From Terriglobales bacterium (GTDB lineage Bacteria > Acidobacteriota > Terriglobia > Terriglobales > Acidobacteriaceae): a stretch of DNA of 64,000 nucleotides. The stretch covers positions 1-64,000 of the forward strand of contig JAICWP010000003.1 in NCBI GenBank assembly GCA_025934735.1, read 5' to 3'. The position numbers and the translations under genes are program-made. The notes under the pieces were generated by a model. The model saw nothing but the letters and a program-made list of their open reading frames with translations, made no database searches and was not told where the DNA came from. This document shows, one piece after another, positions 44,629 through 52,646 of this stretch; position 1 is the first letter of the stretch; each line of letters starts with the position of its first letter.

Positions 44629-45946
44629 ATTTTGCCCGGGGAACGCGCAAACGCACCAGGGTTCCGCCTTCCAGCGGATGCGAGAACTGAAGGGTCGCGC
44701 TCAGCAGCTCCGCTCGTTCCCTCATCCCTACCAGGCCAATCCCCTGGCGCGCACCGTTATTCGGTAGCCCTTTGCCGTGATCCTCCACTTCCAGTTGCAG
44801 CGCCTCCGGCTCAAAGCACAGGCGCACCCAGGCCTGGCGCGCTCCTGAGTGCCGGGCCACATTGTTGAGCGCTTCCTGCAAGACGCGGTACACATGCACT
44901 CCGGCGCTGCCATCCACCGGAAACGGCGTGCCCGATTTTTCGTAGCATATGTCAACCCCGGTTTGCTTTTCCACGGTGCGCAGGTACCACTCCACGGTGC
45001 TCTCCAGGCCAGCTTCGTCGAGCATGACCGGATGCAGCGCCTGCGATAGGCTGCGCACGCTCTCCAGCGTGCTCTGCGCCACTTCAGAAACTTCGCGGAG
45101 GTCGGTGCGCAGGGGCGAGCCCTCGGGCGCATGCTTCTTGGCGCGCTCCAGCATGGCGCCCACCGCGGTCAGAATCTGCCCGAATTCATCGTGCAACTCG
45201 CGGGAAATTTCCCGCAGCGTTGATTCCTGCATGCTGATCAGCTTCTGCGCCAGCTCGCTGCGCTGTTCGGAAAGCGTGGCCAGTTGCGCGAACAGGCGCC
45301 GGTTGGAGCGGATGACGTATAGGCTGGTGAGCACGATGGCGATCAGAATCGCACTCAGGAAAATGTACACCTGGCGCTGGACCCGGTCGTAGATTTCGCC
45401 AACGCGCTGGGCCGCTTGCTGTTCGCTCTCATTATTGGCCACCAGCAGCCGCGCCACCGCCGTGCTCAGCGCCGCCTGCCGCGCCTGCAGCGTCACCCGG
45501 ATCTGCTCCCGAGCTTCCGCTTGCTTGCCCGCCTGCGCCAGCGTGAAGGTCCGCCCCACCGCGTCCCAGAACTGATTGAGCGACTTGCCCAGATATTCGC
45601 GCTGCTCAGGCGTGCGATGGGCGACAGCCAGTTCCTCTTCGCGGCGGAAGGCGTCATCCAGGTCGGAGCGCACCCGCTGGAACTGCGCCGACCAGGCGGT
45701 CAGCGGATAGGGCTCGTCGTTGTCCAGCATGTCGCGCATCGCTAGTCCCAGAGAGTTCAGGTCGTCCTGAATGCGCAACAGCTGCAGCGAATCCTTGCGG
45801 CTGCGGTCGGCCAGGTTGTTCTGCAGCTCGCGCAGGCCGCGGATTTGCAGCGTGATGTACCAGGAATAGGCCACCACCGCCGCCAACGTAATCACCAGCC
45901 CCAGGATGAGGCCGAGGGTGGGCGACTGGGCAGAAGACCGCTGCAC
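44612..45946 (-). CDS. NarX-like sensor histidine kinase (HisKA_3)
   Basis: 444 residues from GTG 45946. Two membrane helices (about 12-32 and 194-213 in that numbering) flank a ~160-residue periplasmic, helical four-helix-bundle-like sensor. H252 is in ISRELHDEFGQ, the HisKA_3 signature, then HATPase_c with N-box EALNNVARHSGA and G-box DHGKG, GIGLVGMRERAELL. I chose GTG 45946 because TATGCT lies 6 nt upstream, as for other leaderless starts here; the longer ATG at 46030 leaves only 11 nt to the divergent gene. Ligand unknown. Confidence 0.87.
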   Translation of the reverse strand: MQRSSAQSPTLGLILGLVITLAAVVAYSWYITLQIRGLRELQNNLADRSRKDSLQLLRIQDDLNSLGLAMRDMLDNDEPYPLTAWSAQFQRVRSDLDDAFRREEELAVAHRTPEQREYLGKSLNQFWDAVGRTFTLAQAGKQAEAREQIRVTLQARQAALSTAVARLLVANNESEQQAAQRVGEIYDRVQRQVYIFLSAILIAIVLTSLYVIRSNRRLFAQLATLSEQRSELAQKLISMQESTLREISRELHDEFGQILTAVGAMLERAKKHAPEGSPLRTDLREVSEVAQSTLESVRSLSQALHPVMLDEAGLESTVEWYLRTVEKQTGVDICYEKSGTPFPVDGSAGVHVYRVLQEALNNVARHSGARQAWVRLCFEPEALQLEVEDHGKGLPNNGARQGIGLVGMRERAELLSATLQFSHPLEGGTLVRLRVPRAKCESHA

Positions 45947-45985
45947 GCCCCGAGCATACGTCAGCCGCCCCGGCTTTTGCCAGTT

Positions 45986-46019
45986 GCTGGCCAGTCTAGA
46001 GAAGACCAAACTGGCCAGC
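45986..46019. repeat. Inverted repeat between divergent genes
   Basis: GCTGGCCAG at 45986-45994 and CTGGCCAGC at 46011-46019 form a 9-bp perfect inverted repeat, nested in outer CGTCAGC (45959-45965)/GCTGACG (46018-46024). It lies between the NarX-like kinase and the small 46042 gene if the kinase starts at 45946. Candidate operator; if the kinase starts at 46030 it is within its coding sequence. Confidence 0.45.
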
Positions 46020-46041
46020 TGACGGCGCATCTTAACTTCGT

Positions 46042-46182
46042 ATGATCCGCAAAACCACTAAAGGCTACGTGCTGCTCTCGAAGACAACCGGCAAGAAGCT
46101 GGGCGGTCCTTACAAAACTCGCGAGCAGGCGCTCAAGCGCGAACGGCAGGTGCAGTTCTTTAAGCGCCACAAAGCGGCATAG
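46042..46182 (+). CDS. Small conserved protein (GGPYKTREQALKRERQVQFF type)
   Basis: 46 residues, MIRKTTKGYVLLSKTTGKKL then GGPYKTREQALKRERQVQFF and a short basic tail. Same pattern as a widespread short protein of unknown function with the GGPYKTRxEAxKRxxQVxFFK core. Compact, basic, no membrane segment. Divergent to the NarX-like kinase. Confidence 0.62.
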   Translation: MIRKTTKGYVLLSKTTGKKLGGPYKTREQALKRERQVQFFKRHKAA

Positions 46183-46317
46183 AACGGCTCTTGGGCCTTA
46201 GCTATTCGCTCTTGGCTTTACGCGGCTGGCTCTAATCCTTTGGCCTCGGCCATAAGGCCAGGGCTAAGCGCCGAAAGCCTTGCGCCGTGCTCTGCACCGC
46301 GTCACCCCTCCATCTTT

Positions 46318-46323
46318 TATAAT
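46318..46323 (+). promoter_or_regulatory. -10 box of the E2 gene
   Basis: Perfect TATAAT, 53 nt before the ATG at 46377; no matching -35. The preceding ~120 nt (46183-46317) hold only short repeated words (CTTGGCTTTACG, GGCCATAAGGCC). Confidence 0.4.
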
Positions 46324-46376
46324 TGTCGTTTGGCGAAACACGAAGATTCTTACTAGCAAGACCACGAAAGGGAACT

Positions 46377-47822
46377 ATGCCGACTGACATTGTCATGCCG
46401 CAGATGGGCGAGTCCATCGTTGAAGGCACCATCACCAAGTGGCTGAAGAAGCCGGGCGAAAAGGTACAGCGCGACGAGCCGCTGTTTGAAATCTCTACCG
46501 ACAAGGTGGATGCCGAGATTCCCGCGCCCTCCGCCGGCGTGCTGCGCGAAATCAAAGTTCCCGAAGGCACCACGGTGCAGGTCAATACAGTGGTGGGGGT
46601 GATTGATGCGGAGGGTGCAGGCGCCGCCGCTCCCGCGCCCGCCAAGCCGGAAACGCCGCGCGCTGCGGCACCGCCGCCTTCGCAGCCCCCCAAGCCCTCG
46701 CCCCAGGCTGATGGCGGCGCACGCCAGCCTCAGGCCACGGAAGCCGCAGCTCCCGCGTACCCGCGCGAGCGCGCTGCCGTCGAGCCTGCGGCCCGTCCGC
46801 AACAGCAGGAGGCAGTGGCCCGGCAGAAAGAGACCGTGATCGAATTTCCCTCTGAAGGTGAAGGGGAAGAGGGCGAGCGCATCCGCTCTTCGCCTCTGGT
46901 GCGGCGCATTGCGCGCGAACACAATGTGAACCTGGCGCAGGTGCCCGGCACCGGGCTGGGCGGGCGCATCACCAAGCAGGACATTGAAAGTTTTATCGCT
47001 CAGCATCCGGCAGGCGTTCCCGCCGCGCCGGCGCGCCCGGCAGCTGCCGCGCAAGGTCAACCTTACCAGCCGGGAGCCGCGGCGCCATCTATGCCCGCGC
47101 CTCAGCCCGCCCCTATACCTGGCGAACTCGTGGCCCTGACCAATATGCGCAAGATCATCGCCCAGCGCATGGTCGAATCGCGACGCACCAGCGCCCATGT
47201 TCACAACCTGTTCGAAGTGGACGTCACCCGCATCGTGAACCTGCGCAACCGAGCCAAGGCAGGGTTCGAGCAGCGCCACGGAGCCCGCCTCACCTTCATG
47301 CCCTTCTTCGTGCGCGCCGCCATCATCGCCCTGCAGCAGTTCCCCATCATCAATGCTTCGCTGGAAGGCGATAACATCCGCTACCACCAGCACATCAACA
47401 TGGGCATTGCGGTGGCGTTGGACTGGGGCCTGATCGTTCCTGTCATCAAGAACGCCGAGGAAAAGAACTTCCTTGGGCTGCAGCGCGCCATTTCGGACGT
47501 AGGCGAGCGCGCCCGCAACAAGCGCCTTTCGCCCGACGACATTCAGGGCTCCACCTTCACCGTGACCAATCCCGGAACCTTTGGCGCAGTGTTTGGCCTG
47601 CCCATCATCAACCAGCCCAACGTAGCTATCCTGGGCGTGGGCGGCATCGCTAAAGCGCCAGTGGTGGTCACCGACGCACAGGGCAGCGACTCCATCGCTA
47701 TCCGTTCGCTGGTGCATTTGACGCTGGGCTACGACCACCGCGTGATTGACGGCGCCGTTGCCGACCAGTTCATGGCTTTGCTCAAAAAGACCCTGGAGAA
47801 CTGGAACGAGGACGTAGGCTAG
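46377..47822 (+). CDS. 2-oxo acid dehydrogenase E2 (dihydrolipoyl acyltransferase)
   Basis: 481 residues. Lipoyl domain with K43 in STDKVDAEI, an Ala/Pro-rich linker (about 85-165), the peripheral-subunit-binding domain (PLVRRIAREHNVNLAQVPGT), a second linker, and the catalytic domain with H454-R-V-I-D458-G. It transfers the acyl group to CoA in a pyruvate-, 2-oxoglutarate- or branched-chain dehydrogenase complex. The N-terminus MPTDIVMPQMGESIVEGT is the SucB-like type. E1 and E3 genes are not adjacent. ATG chosen for AAAGGG 5' to it. Confidence 0.9.
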   Translation: MPTDIVMPQMGESIVEGTITKWLKKPGEKVQRDEPLFEISTDKVDAEIPAPSAGVLREIKVPEGTTVQVNTVVGVIDAEGAGAAAPAPAKPETPRAAAPPPSQPPKPSPQADGGARQPQATEAAAPAYPRERAAVEPAARPQQQEAVARQKETVIEFPSEGEGEEGERIRSSPLVRRIAREHNVNLAQVPGTGLGGRITKQDIESFIAQHPAGVPAAPARPAAAAQGQPYQPGAAAPSMPAPQPAPIPGELVALTNMRKIIAQRMVESRRTSAHVHNLFEVDVTRIVNLRNRAKAGFEQRHGARLTFMPFFVRAAIIALQQFPIINASLEGDNIRYHQHINMGIAVALDWGLIVPVIKNAEEKNFLGLQRAISDVGERARNKRLSPDDIQGSTFTVTNPGTFGAVFGLPIINQPNVAILGVGGIAKAPVVVTDAQGSDSIAIRSLVHLTLGYDHRVIDGAVADQFMALLKKTLENWNEDVG

Positions 47823-47974
47823 AGGTGCTGTCGGTTGTTGGCTGTGCTCGGCACTTGCCCTGGAGCCTGAGGGGTCGACCGGGCGACGCCGGAGAGCCCA
47901 TTGACCAATAGCCGCACTTTCCACAGGAGTTCCTCAGCCACCGGCGATTGGAATTCTGCTAAGTTAGTGCCACT

Positions 47975-49150
47975 ATGCCCTGCGACCTAGGCGCTCCCGG
48001 ACCGGCTCTCTTCCCTGACCTGGAGCAGGAGGACGTGGCCGCCGTGACCACCGGCGTGCTGCCTTCGCAGAACATCCGCGAACTGATCGCGGCCAAGCGC
48101 GTCTTCGCCAGCCAGGAGATCAGCGAAGACCAGATTCAGCCCGCCAGCCTCGACCTGCGGCTGGGCGAGATGGCGCATCGCGTGCAGGCCAGCTTCCTGC
48201 CAGGCCCGTCGCGCACCGTGGCCGAAGGGCTCAACCAGTTGCGCATGAGCCGCATTGACCTGACCAAGACCACGGTCCTGGAAAGAGGCTGCGTTTACGT
48301 TATTCCGCTGCTGGAGGACCTGAACCTGCCCGCGGCTATCTCGGTGAAGGCGAACCCCAAGAGCTCCACCGGGCGGCTCGACATCTTCACCCGCCTGATC
48401 ACCGATTACGGCGTGGAGTTCGAGCGCGTTCCCGCCGGCTACAAGGGCAAGCTGTATGCCGAAATCGTCCCGCGTACCTTTCCTGTGATCCTGCGCGCGG
48501 GCATGAAGCTGAACCAGATTCGGTTCCTCCGCGGCAACCCATCATTCGGCGACCCCTCCATCAACGCGCTCGATGAAGAGAAGGCGCTGGTCTATCACGG
48601 CGAGGAAGATACTCCGATTAAGGCCATGGTAGACAATGGCTTGCGAATCTCCGTGAACCTTCGCGCAACCGACAGTTCGGAAATTGTGGCCTTCAAAGCC
48701 AAGAAGAACGCGCCCGCCGTTGACCTGGCGAACGTTAATTACTACCCGCCGGAGGACTTCTGGGACGCCATCCGCCAGCCCAACGGCAATCGCCTGGTGT
48801 TGGAACCAGGGGACTTCTACATTCTGGCATCACGCGAGAAGGTGCGCGTGCCGGCGGATTTTGCCGCCGAAATGGTCCCGTTTGATCCGTCTATGGGCGA
48901 GTTTCGCGTGCACTATGCCGGGTTTTTCGATCCCGGCTTCGGCTACGGCAGCAACGACATCAAGGGCACTCGCGCGGTGCTGGAAGTGCGGGCTGACGGG
49001 GTGCCATTCGTGCTCGAAGACGGGCAAATCATTGGCCGCCTTACCTATATGCGCCTGCTGACCCGCCCCGACAAAATTTATGGGGTGAACATCGGCTCCA
49101 ATTACCAGCAACAGGGCCTGGCGCTGGCCAAACACTTCAAAAAAAAGTGA
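47975..49150 (+). CDS. dCTP deaminase-family protein (double DCD domain)
   Basis: 391 residues with two dCTP-deaminase-like halves: N-terminal QIQPASLDLRLGEMAHRVQA and VYVIPLLEDLNLP...; C-terminal FVLEDGQIIGRLTYMRL and ..FDPGFGYGSN. The length and the N-terminal prefix fit the long alpha-proteobacterial-type family (PF06559), which makes dUMP precursors from dCTP. The start ATG at 47975 is near TAAGTT (a poor -10). Confidence 0.82.
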   Translation: MPCDLGAPGPALFPDLEQEDVAAVTTGVLPSQNIRELIAAKRVFASQEISEDQIQPASLDLRLGEMAHRVQASFLPGPSRTVAEGLNQLRMSRIDLTKTTVLERGCVYVIPLLEDLNLPAAISVKANPKSSTGRLDIFTRLITDYGVEFERVPAGYKGKLYAEIVPRTFPVILRAGMKLNQIRFLRGNPSFGDPSINALDEEKALVYHGEEDTPIKAMVDNGLRISVNLRATDSSEIVAFKAKKNAPAVDLANVNYYPPEDFWDAIRQPNGNRLVLEPGDFYILASREKVRVPADFAAEMVPFDPSMGEFRVHYAGFFDPGFGYGSNDIKGTRAVLEVRADGVPFVLEDGQIIGRLTYMRLLTRPDKIYGVNIGSNYQQQGLALAKHFKKK

Positions 49151-49186
49151 GCGGATTGCGGATACGGGCCCGAAAGGTATGAGGCG

Positions 49187-49474
49187 ATGGACGCGCACAG
49201 AATTAACTGGGTGAGCGGTAAAGTCCTTCTTCTCCTGTCGGTTACAGCTTTGGTTGCTGTGCTCAGCGGGTATGTGAGCCCGCCACAAGCCGATGAAGGC
49301 GCGGCGGCACACATTTTTCAGCTGGCGGTAGTTGGACTGCTACCGATTGGCGTGCTCTTCTTCGCCACGGCGGACTGGAAGCAGCCTTGGCGCAGCGCGC
49401 GACCGTTGGCGTTGGCTGCCGCCACATTGGTGCTCGCGTTTGGAGCCCTGTTTTACCTGGAACACTATCGCTAA
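49187..49474 (+). CDS. Small three-helix membrane protein
   Basis: 95 residues, hydrophobic segments about 10-28, 43-60 and 71-90. Function unknown. It follows the dCTP-deaminase-like gene after 36 nt on the same strand and is followed by rpmE. Confidence 0.55.
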   Translation: MDAHRINWVSGKVLLLLSVTALVAVLSGYVSPPQADEGAAAHIFQLAVVGLLPIGVLFFATADWKQPWRSARPLALAAATLVLAFGALFYLEHYR

Positions 49475-49503
49475 ACGGGATTAGCTGACTGGCTCAGTCC
49501 CAT

Positions 49504-49533
49504 TTGCCCGCTTCCGGGACCCTCCTGTAGAAT
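49504..49533 (+). promoter_or_regulatory. rpmE promoter
   Basis: -35 TTGCCC (49504-49509), 18-nt spacer, -10 TAGAAT (49528-49533); 30 nt to the ATG. GGAGAG lies just before the start codon. Confidence 0.5.
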
Positions 49534-49563
49534 CTTTCTTTCGCCTCACGCATCTGGAGAGTT

Positions 49564-49788
49564 ATGAAAGCCGCCATCCATCCCAATTATCACGAAATCC
49601 GCGTGCACTGCGCCTGCGGAAACACCTTTACCACCCGCTCCACCCACCGGGGCGATGTGCACGTGGAAATTTGCTCCGCCTGCCACCCGTTCTTTACCGG
49701 TAAGCAAAAGTTGTTGGACACCGCCGGACGCGTGGAACGCTTCCGCCGCAAGTACGCGAACGTGCCGGCGGCCACTGGAAAGAAATAA
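49564..49788 (+). CDS. rpmE: Ribosomal protein L31
   Basis: 74 residues. [20 protein letters not shown] and the zinc cysteines C-A-C-G ... C-S-A-C-H mark the zinc-bound (C+) form. Binds the central protuberance of the 50S subunit. Followed by a strong hairpin. Confidence 0.95.
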   Translation: MKAAIHPNYHEIRVHCACGNTFTTRSTHRGDVHVEICSACHPFFTGKQKLLDTAGRVERFRRKYANVPAATGKK

Positions 49789-49830
49789 CTTTCTTTCTGT
49801 CAGCAACTTAAGAATCTTTGCGAACTGAAA

Positions 49831-49855
49831 AGAGCCCTCGGTAGTCGAGGGCTCT
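49831..49855. terminator. Bidirectional terminator after rpmE
   Basis: AGAGCCCTCG (49831-49840) pairs with CGAGGGCTCT (49846-49855), 10-bp stem. On the minus strand it continues TTTTCAG, which suits the convergent gene ending at 49860; on the plus strand the T run is weak. Confidence 0.8.
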
Positions 49856-49859
49856 CTCA

Positions 49860-50174
49860 CTATTGCTCTGCAGCGGAAGCGCCGGCAGGGTAGAGCCAGG
49901 TTCCCAGCCACAAACCACACGCGAACACAAGCACTGCTAAAACGGCGAGGAACACGAACAGAAATGCGGATGGGGTTGGCGCGTGAATCCTGATGGACAA
50001 CGTGGGGGCCTGCCGCAGAAAGAAATTCAACCCCGAGCACACCAGGGCGTCAATAGGATCGCCCACCGCTGTAACGAAGCCCTCGAGCCCGCCCGCCAGG
50101 AGAAGTGCTATTGCGACAGGGCCCGCGTAGCTGCTGGCCAATGCCGCCTTTGCGGATTTTCGTTTAGCCGACAT
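49860..50174 (-). CDS. Small membrane protein, MscL-like topology
   Basis: 104 residues with two helices (about 15-34 and 72-92) and a loop between them. Start ATG at 50174 lies 2 nt after the stop of the next gene upstream (50177), so the two form a pair. Cannot be assigned to a family with confidence; two-helix layout resembles a mechanosensitive channel or holin. Confidence 0.55.
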   Translation of the reverse strand: MSAKRKSAKAALASSYAGPVAIALLLAGGLEGFVTAVGDPIDALVCSGLNFFLRQAPTLSIRIHAPTPSAFLFVFLAVLAVLVFACGLWLGTWLYPAGASAAEQ

Positions 50175-50176
50175 CT

Positions 50177-50488
50177 TCAAGCCTCTACCGCGGGCTCGTC
50201 TATTGGTTCGCTCCTGTCCTCTCCCCGCAGATACAGCCAGCGCAACAGCGAGTACGCAACCAGCACATAGAGGGCGACCGCGATAAGGTTGAGCAGGAAA
50301 CGGTCCCAGTTGAACGGTTGCGGGGAACTGAATCCAAGCACGCTCTGGGGTGCGCTCCTCTCCGCCAAATACCAAGCTGCCGGGACAAGAACGGCGGTGA
50401 CAAAACTGATAATTGCCTGCGAAAGCACCAGCCCGATGACAATGGCGCCAATGTACTGGGTCAGCAGAAGTTCACGAATTCTATGCAC
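50177..50488 (-). CDS. Small membrane protein, partner of the previous one
   Basis: 103 residues from GTG at 50486-50488, chosen because AGGAG at 50496-50500 is 7 nt upstream; the ORF extends 40 codons further without support. Two helices (about 12-35 and 67-85) around a polar loop, then an acidic tail. MscL-like layout but no conserved MscL motif. It and the 49860 gene are similar in size, topology and order, perhaps an old duplication. Confidence 0.6.
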   Translation of the reverse strand: MHRIRELLLTQYIGAIVIGLVLSQAIISFVTAVLVPAAWYLAERSAPQSVLGFSSPQPFNWDRFLLNLIAVALYVLVAYSLLRWLYLRGEDRSEPIDEPAVEA

Positions 50489-50544
50489 TTCTAAGCTCCT
50501 GGAAGCGGGCCATTGGGCGAAGCATATCCCTTTTTGCGGCTTGG

Positions 50545-50550
50545 TAGAAT
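50545..50550 (+). promoter_or_regulatory. -10 element of dus (near-leaderless)
   Basis: TAGAAT ends 8 nt before the GTG start at 50559. No Shine-Dalgarno is seen between, and no -35. Confidence 0.45.
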
Positions 50551-50558
50551 AATCAATC

Positions 50559-51635
50559 GTGCGCAAGTATTGGGAAACACCGGCCAATGCCACGGGCGAG
50601 GGCGCCAATCAGCAGCAACTTGCCCGTGTGCCCGATTCCGTCTCCCTGGGCGGAGTGCACCTTGCCCCGGCCACCCTGCTTGCGCCCATGTCGGGGATTA
50701 CCGACACGGTGTTCCGGCGCTTCATCCGCAACCTGGGTGGCTGCGGCCTCATCATGACCGAGTTCACCTCAGCGGATGGCATGCTGCGCGACAAGCGCAT
50801 GCGCGGCCGCTACCTGCATTTTTACGACGACGAGCACCCCATCTCAGCGCAGCTTTTCGGCAGCGACCCGCAGGTGATGGCCGAGGCCGCCCGCATGGTG
50901 GAGGGCCTGGGCTTCGACCTGGTGGACCTGAACCTGGGCTGCCCGGCTAAGAAAGTGGTGAAGTGCAACGGAGGCTCCGGCCTGCTGCGCGATCTGCCCG
51001 CCATCGGGCGAATTTTCCAGGCGGTGCGCACGGCGGTAAAGATTCCCTTCACGGTGAAATTCCGCCTGGGCTGGAGCGACGATGAAATCGTGTGCGTGGA
51101 CCTGGCGCGCATGGCCGAAGACTGCGGCCTGGCGGGGGTGGCGCTGCATGCCCGCACGCGTGAGCAGGGCTACAGTGGCCAGGCGCGCTGGGAGTGGATT
51201 GCCGCAGTGAAGAATGCGGTGAGGGTTCCCGTGATCGGCAATGGCGACATCCGCCTGCCCGAGGATGCCGCCGCCATGGTCGGCAGAACCGGTTGCGATG
51301 CCGTCATGATCGGGCGGACCGCCGCCTCCAATCCCTGGATCTTCCGCCAGGTCGCGCAGTACACGGCCACCGGCGCGTATACAGAAGCGACCGAGGCTGA
51401 CCGCTACGAGATGATCCGCACCTATTTCCAGATGCTGATCGAGGAAGAGCTGCCGGGCACGGAAGGCAAGATGAAGCAGTTTGCCTCCTGGTTTACGCAT
51501 GGCGTGGCCAACGGCGCCGGCCTGCGCAAGGCGGTGTATGAATCGCGCACCGGGCCGGAAATATTGGCCAGAGTGGATGAGTTCTTCAGCACAAGACTTA
51601 GTAGAGAGCTTGTGGCCAATATCTCCAAGGCCTAG
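50559..51635 (+). CDS. dusB: tRNA-dihydrouridine synthase (DusB-like)
   Basis: 358 residues. LAPMSGITDTVFRRFIRNLG, LNLGCPAKKVVKCNGGSGLL (catalytic Cys), the FMN-binding VIGNGDIR and DAVMIGRTAASNPWIF are DusB hallmarks. Reduces a uridine in tRNA D-loops with NADPH. Starts with GTG at 50559; 30 N-terminal residues precede the family start. Convergent with the MBL-fold gene. Confidence 0.92.
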   Translation: MRKYWETPANATGEGANQQQLARVPDSVSLGGVHLAPATLLAPMSGITDTVFRRFIRNLGGCGLIMTEFTSADGMLRDKRMRGRYLHFYDDEHPISAQLFGSDPQVMAEAARMVEGLGFDLVDLNLGCPAKKVVKCNGGSGLLRDLPAIGRIFQAVRTAVKIPFTVKFRLGWSDDEIVCVDLARMAEDCGLAGVALHARTREQGYSGQARWEWIAAVKNAVRVPVIGNGDIRLPEDAAAMVGRTGCDAVMIGRTAASNPWIFRQVAQYTATGAYTEATEADRYEMIRTYFQMLIEEELPGTEGKMKQFASWFTHGVANGAGLRKAVYESRTGPEILARVDEFFSTRLSRELVANISKA

Positions 51636-51645
51636 GCGTCCTGCG

Positions 51646-51706
51646 ATTGTGTAGCAGCGGGGCTCCGCCCCAGCCTGCACGGGGCAGAGCCCCGTGCCCA
51701 CACAAT
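51646..51706. repeat. Cruciform-like palindromic element (bidirectional terminator?)
   Basis: Outer stem ATTGTGT (51646-51652)/ACACAAT (51700-51706) encloses two hairpins: GGGGC-TCC-GCCCC (51659-51671) and CACGGGGC-AGA-GCCCCGTG (51678-51696). It stands between the convergent dus and MBL genes, 11 nt from the first stop and 8 nt from the second. Confidence 0.75.
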
Positions 51707-51713
51707 AGGGAAT

Positions 51714-52547
51714 TCACGCTGATCGCGCCGTGATCCTGTTTCCTTGCATTTCCAAATACGCCCACGGGGTTGAAGGATCGTGGGTGAAGGCGACCAGCCA
51801 CTTTCCCGGAATTGCCTCCGCGTAAAATTTCTTGCGGCTTTCGATGGTGTCGAGGGGAAAAAGGTCGTAGGCCATCACCCAGGTCAGGTCAAGGTGCGAG
51901 ACGGTGGGGATGAGGTCGGAGATATAGCACATGGTCTGGCCGCCGCCGCGAATCATCACCGCCTGCATGTGCCGGGTGTGCCCGGGATAGACTTCGACCG
52001 AAATTCCGGGCACGATTTCCTGATCGCCTTGGAGCAACTGCATCTGGCCGCTGCGCACCAGGGGATCGTAGTTGTCGCTGATGTAGCTCACACGATCGCG
52101 CTCCAGTTGCCGCACAGCGTGCTGCCATTCGCCTTCCTGAACGTAGTAGCGGGCATTGGGAAAGGTGGGCTCCACCTGGCCGTTGCGGCGCACCGTGTTC
52201 CAGCCGCAGTGGTCGAAGTGCAGGTGGGTATTGATGACAATATCAATCTGCTCCGGGTGAACACCGGCGGCGGCGAGATTTTCCAGCAGTTTCTCCTGCG
52301 GGCAGTAGATCTGCTTAGCCTTCTCAGGAAGCTTATTACCCATGCCGGTTTCGACCAGCACGGTGTGCTTGCCGGCGCGTACCAGCAAGGAATTCATCGC
52401 GCCAGAGATGCGGTTCATCTCGTCCGCGGGCAGGCGGCGCTGCCACAAGACCTTGGGCACCACGCCAAAAAAAGCGCCGCCGTCCAGGTAGTAGGTGCCG
52501 TCATGAAGGTGCGTGATCTCTATATCGCCAATGGTGACTCGTTGCAA
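51714..52547 (-). CDS. Metallo-beta-lactamase-fold hydrolase
   Basis: 277 residues. Zinc motif H108-x-H-x-D112-H113 (NTHLHFDHCG), later His in PGHTRHMQ, and Asp in YISDLIP. The overall layout (VLVETGMGNK, SLLVRAGK) is that of the AHL-lactonase/carboxypeptidase-like MBL subgroup; substrate unknown. Possible quorum-quenching activity is speculation. Plain ATG start. Confidence 0.85.
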   Translation of the reverse strand: MQRVTIGDIEITHLHDGTYYLDGGAFFGVVPKVLWQRRLPADEMNRISGAMNSLLVRAGKHTVLVETGMGNKLPEKAKQIYCPQEKLLENLAAAGVHPEQIDIVINTHLHFDHCGWNTVRRNGQVEPTFPNARYYVQEGEWQHAVRQLERDRVSYISDNYDPLVRSGQMQLLQGDQEIVPGISVEVYPGHTRHMQAVMIRGGGQTMCYISDLIPTVSHLDLTWVMAYDLFPLDTIESRKKFYAEAIPGKWLVAFTHDPSTPWAYLEMQGNRITARSA

Positions 52548-52572
52548 GCAAACTCCTTTTTCATGGCGGAGA

Positions 52573-52646
52573 AGTAGTCAGTAGCTGGTAGGGATGTAGC
52601 GTTCGCCGGAGCCCTGCTCATTTGCAAACTACCAGTTACCGGCTAC
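52573..52646. repeat. Imperfect inverted repeat of the 'stuttering' type
   Basis: Arms at 52573-52590 and 52629-52646 are reverse complements at 14 of 18 positions, built from echoes of GTAGCTGGTA/CTACCAGTTAC. The right arm overlaps the end of the DPP-IV-type gene. Confidence 0.45.

Noticed and set aside
46353-47924. 523-codon minus-strand ORF
   Set aside because: Antisense shadow of the E2 gene; no motif.
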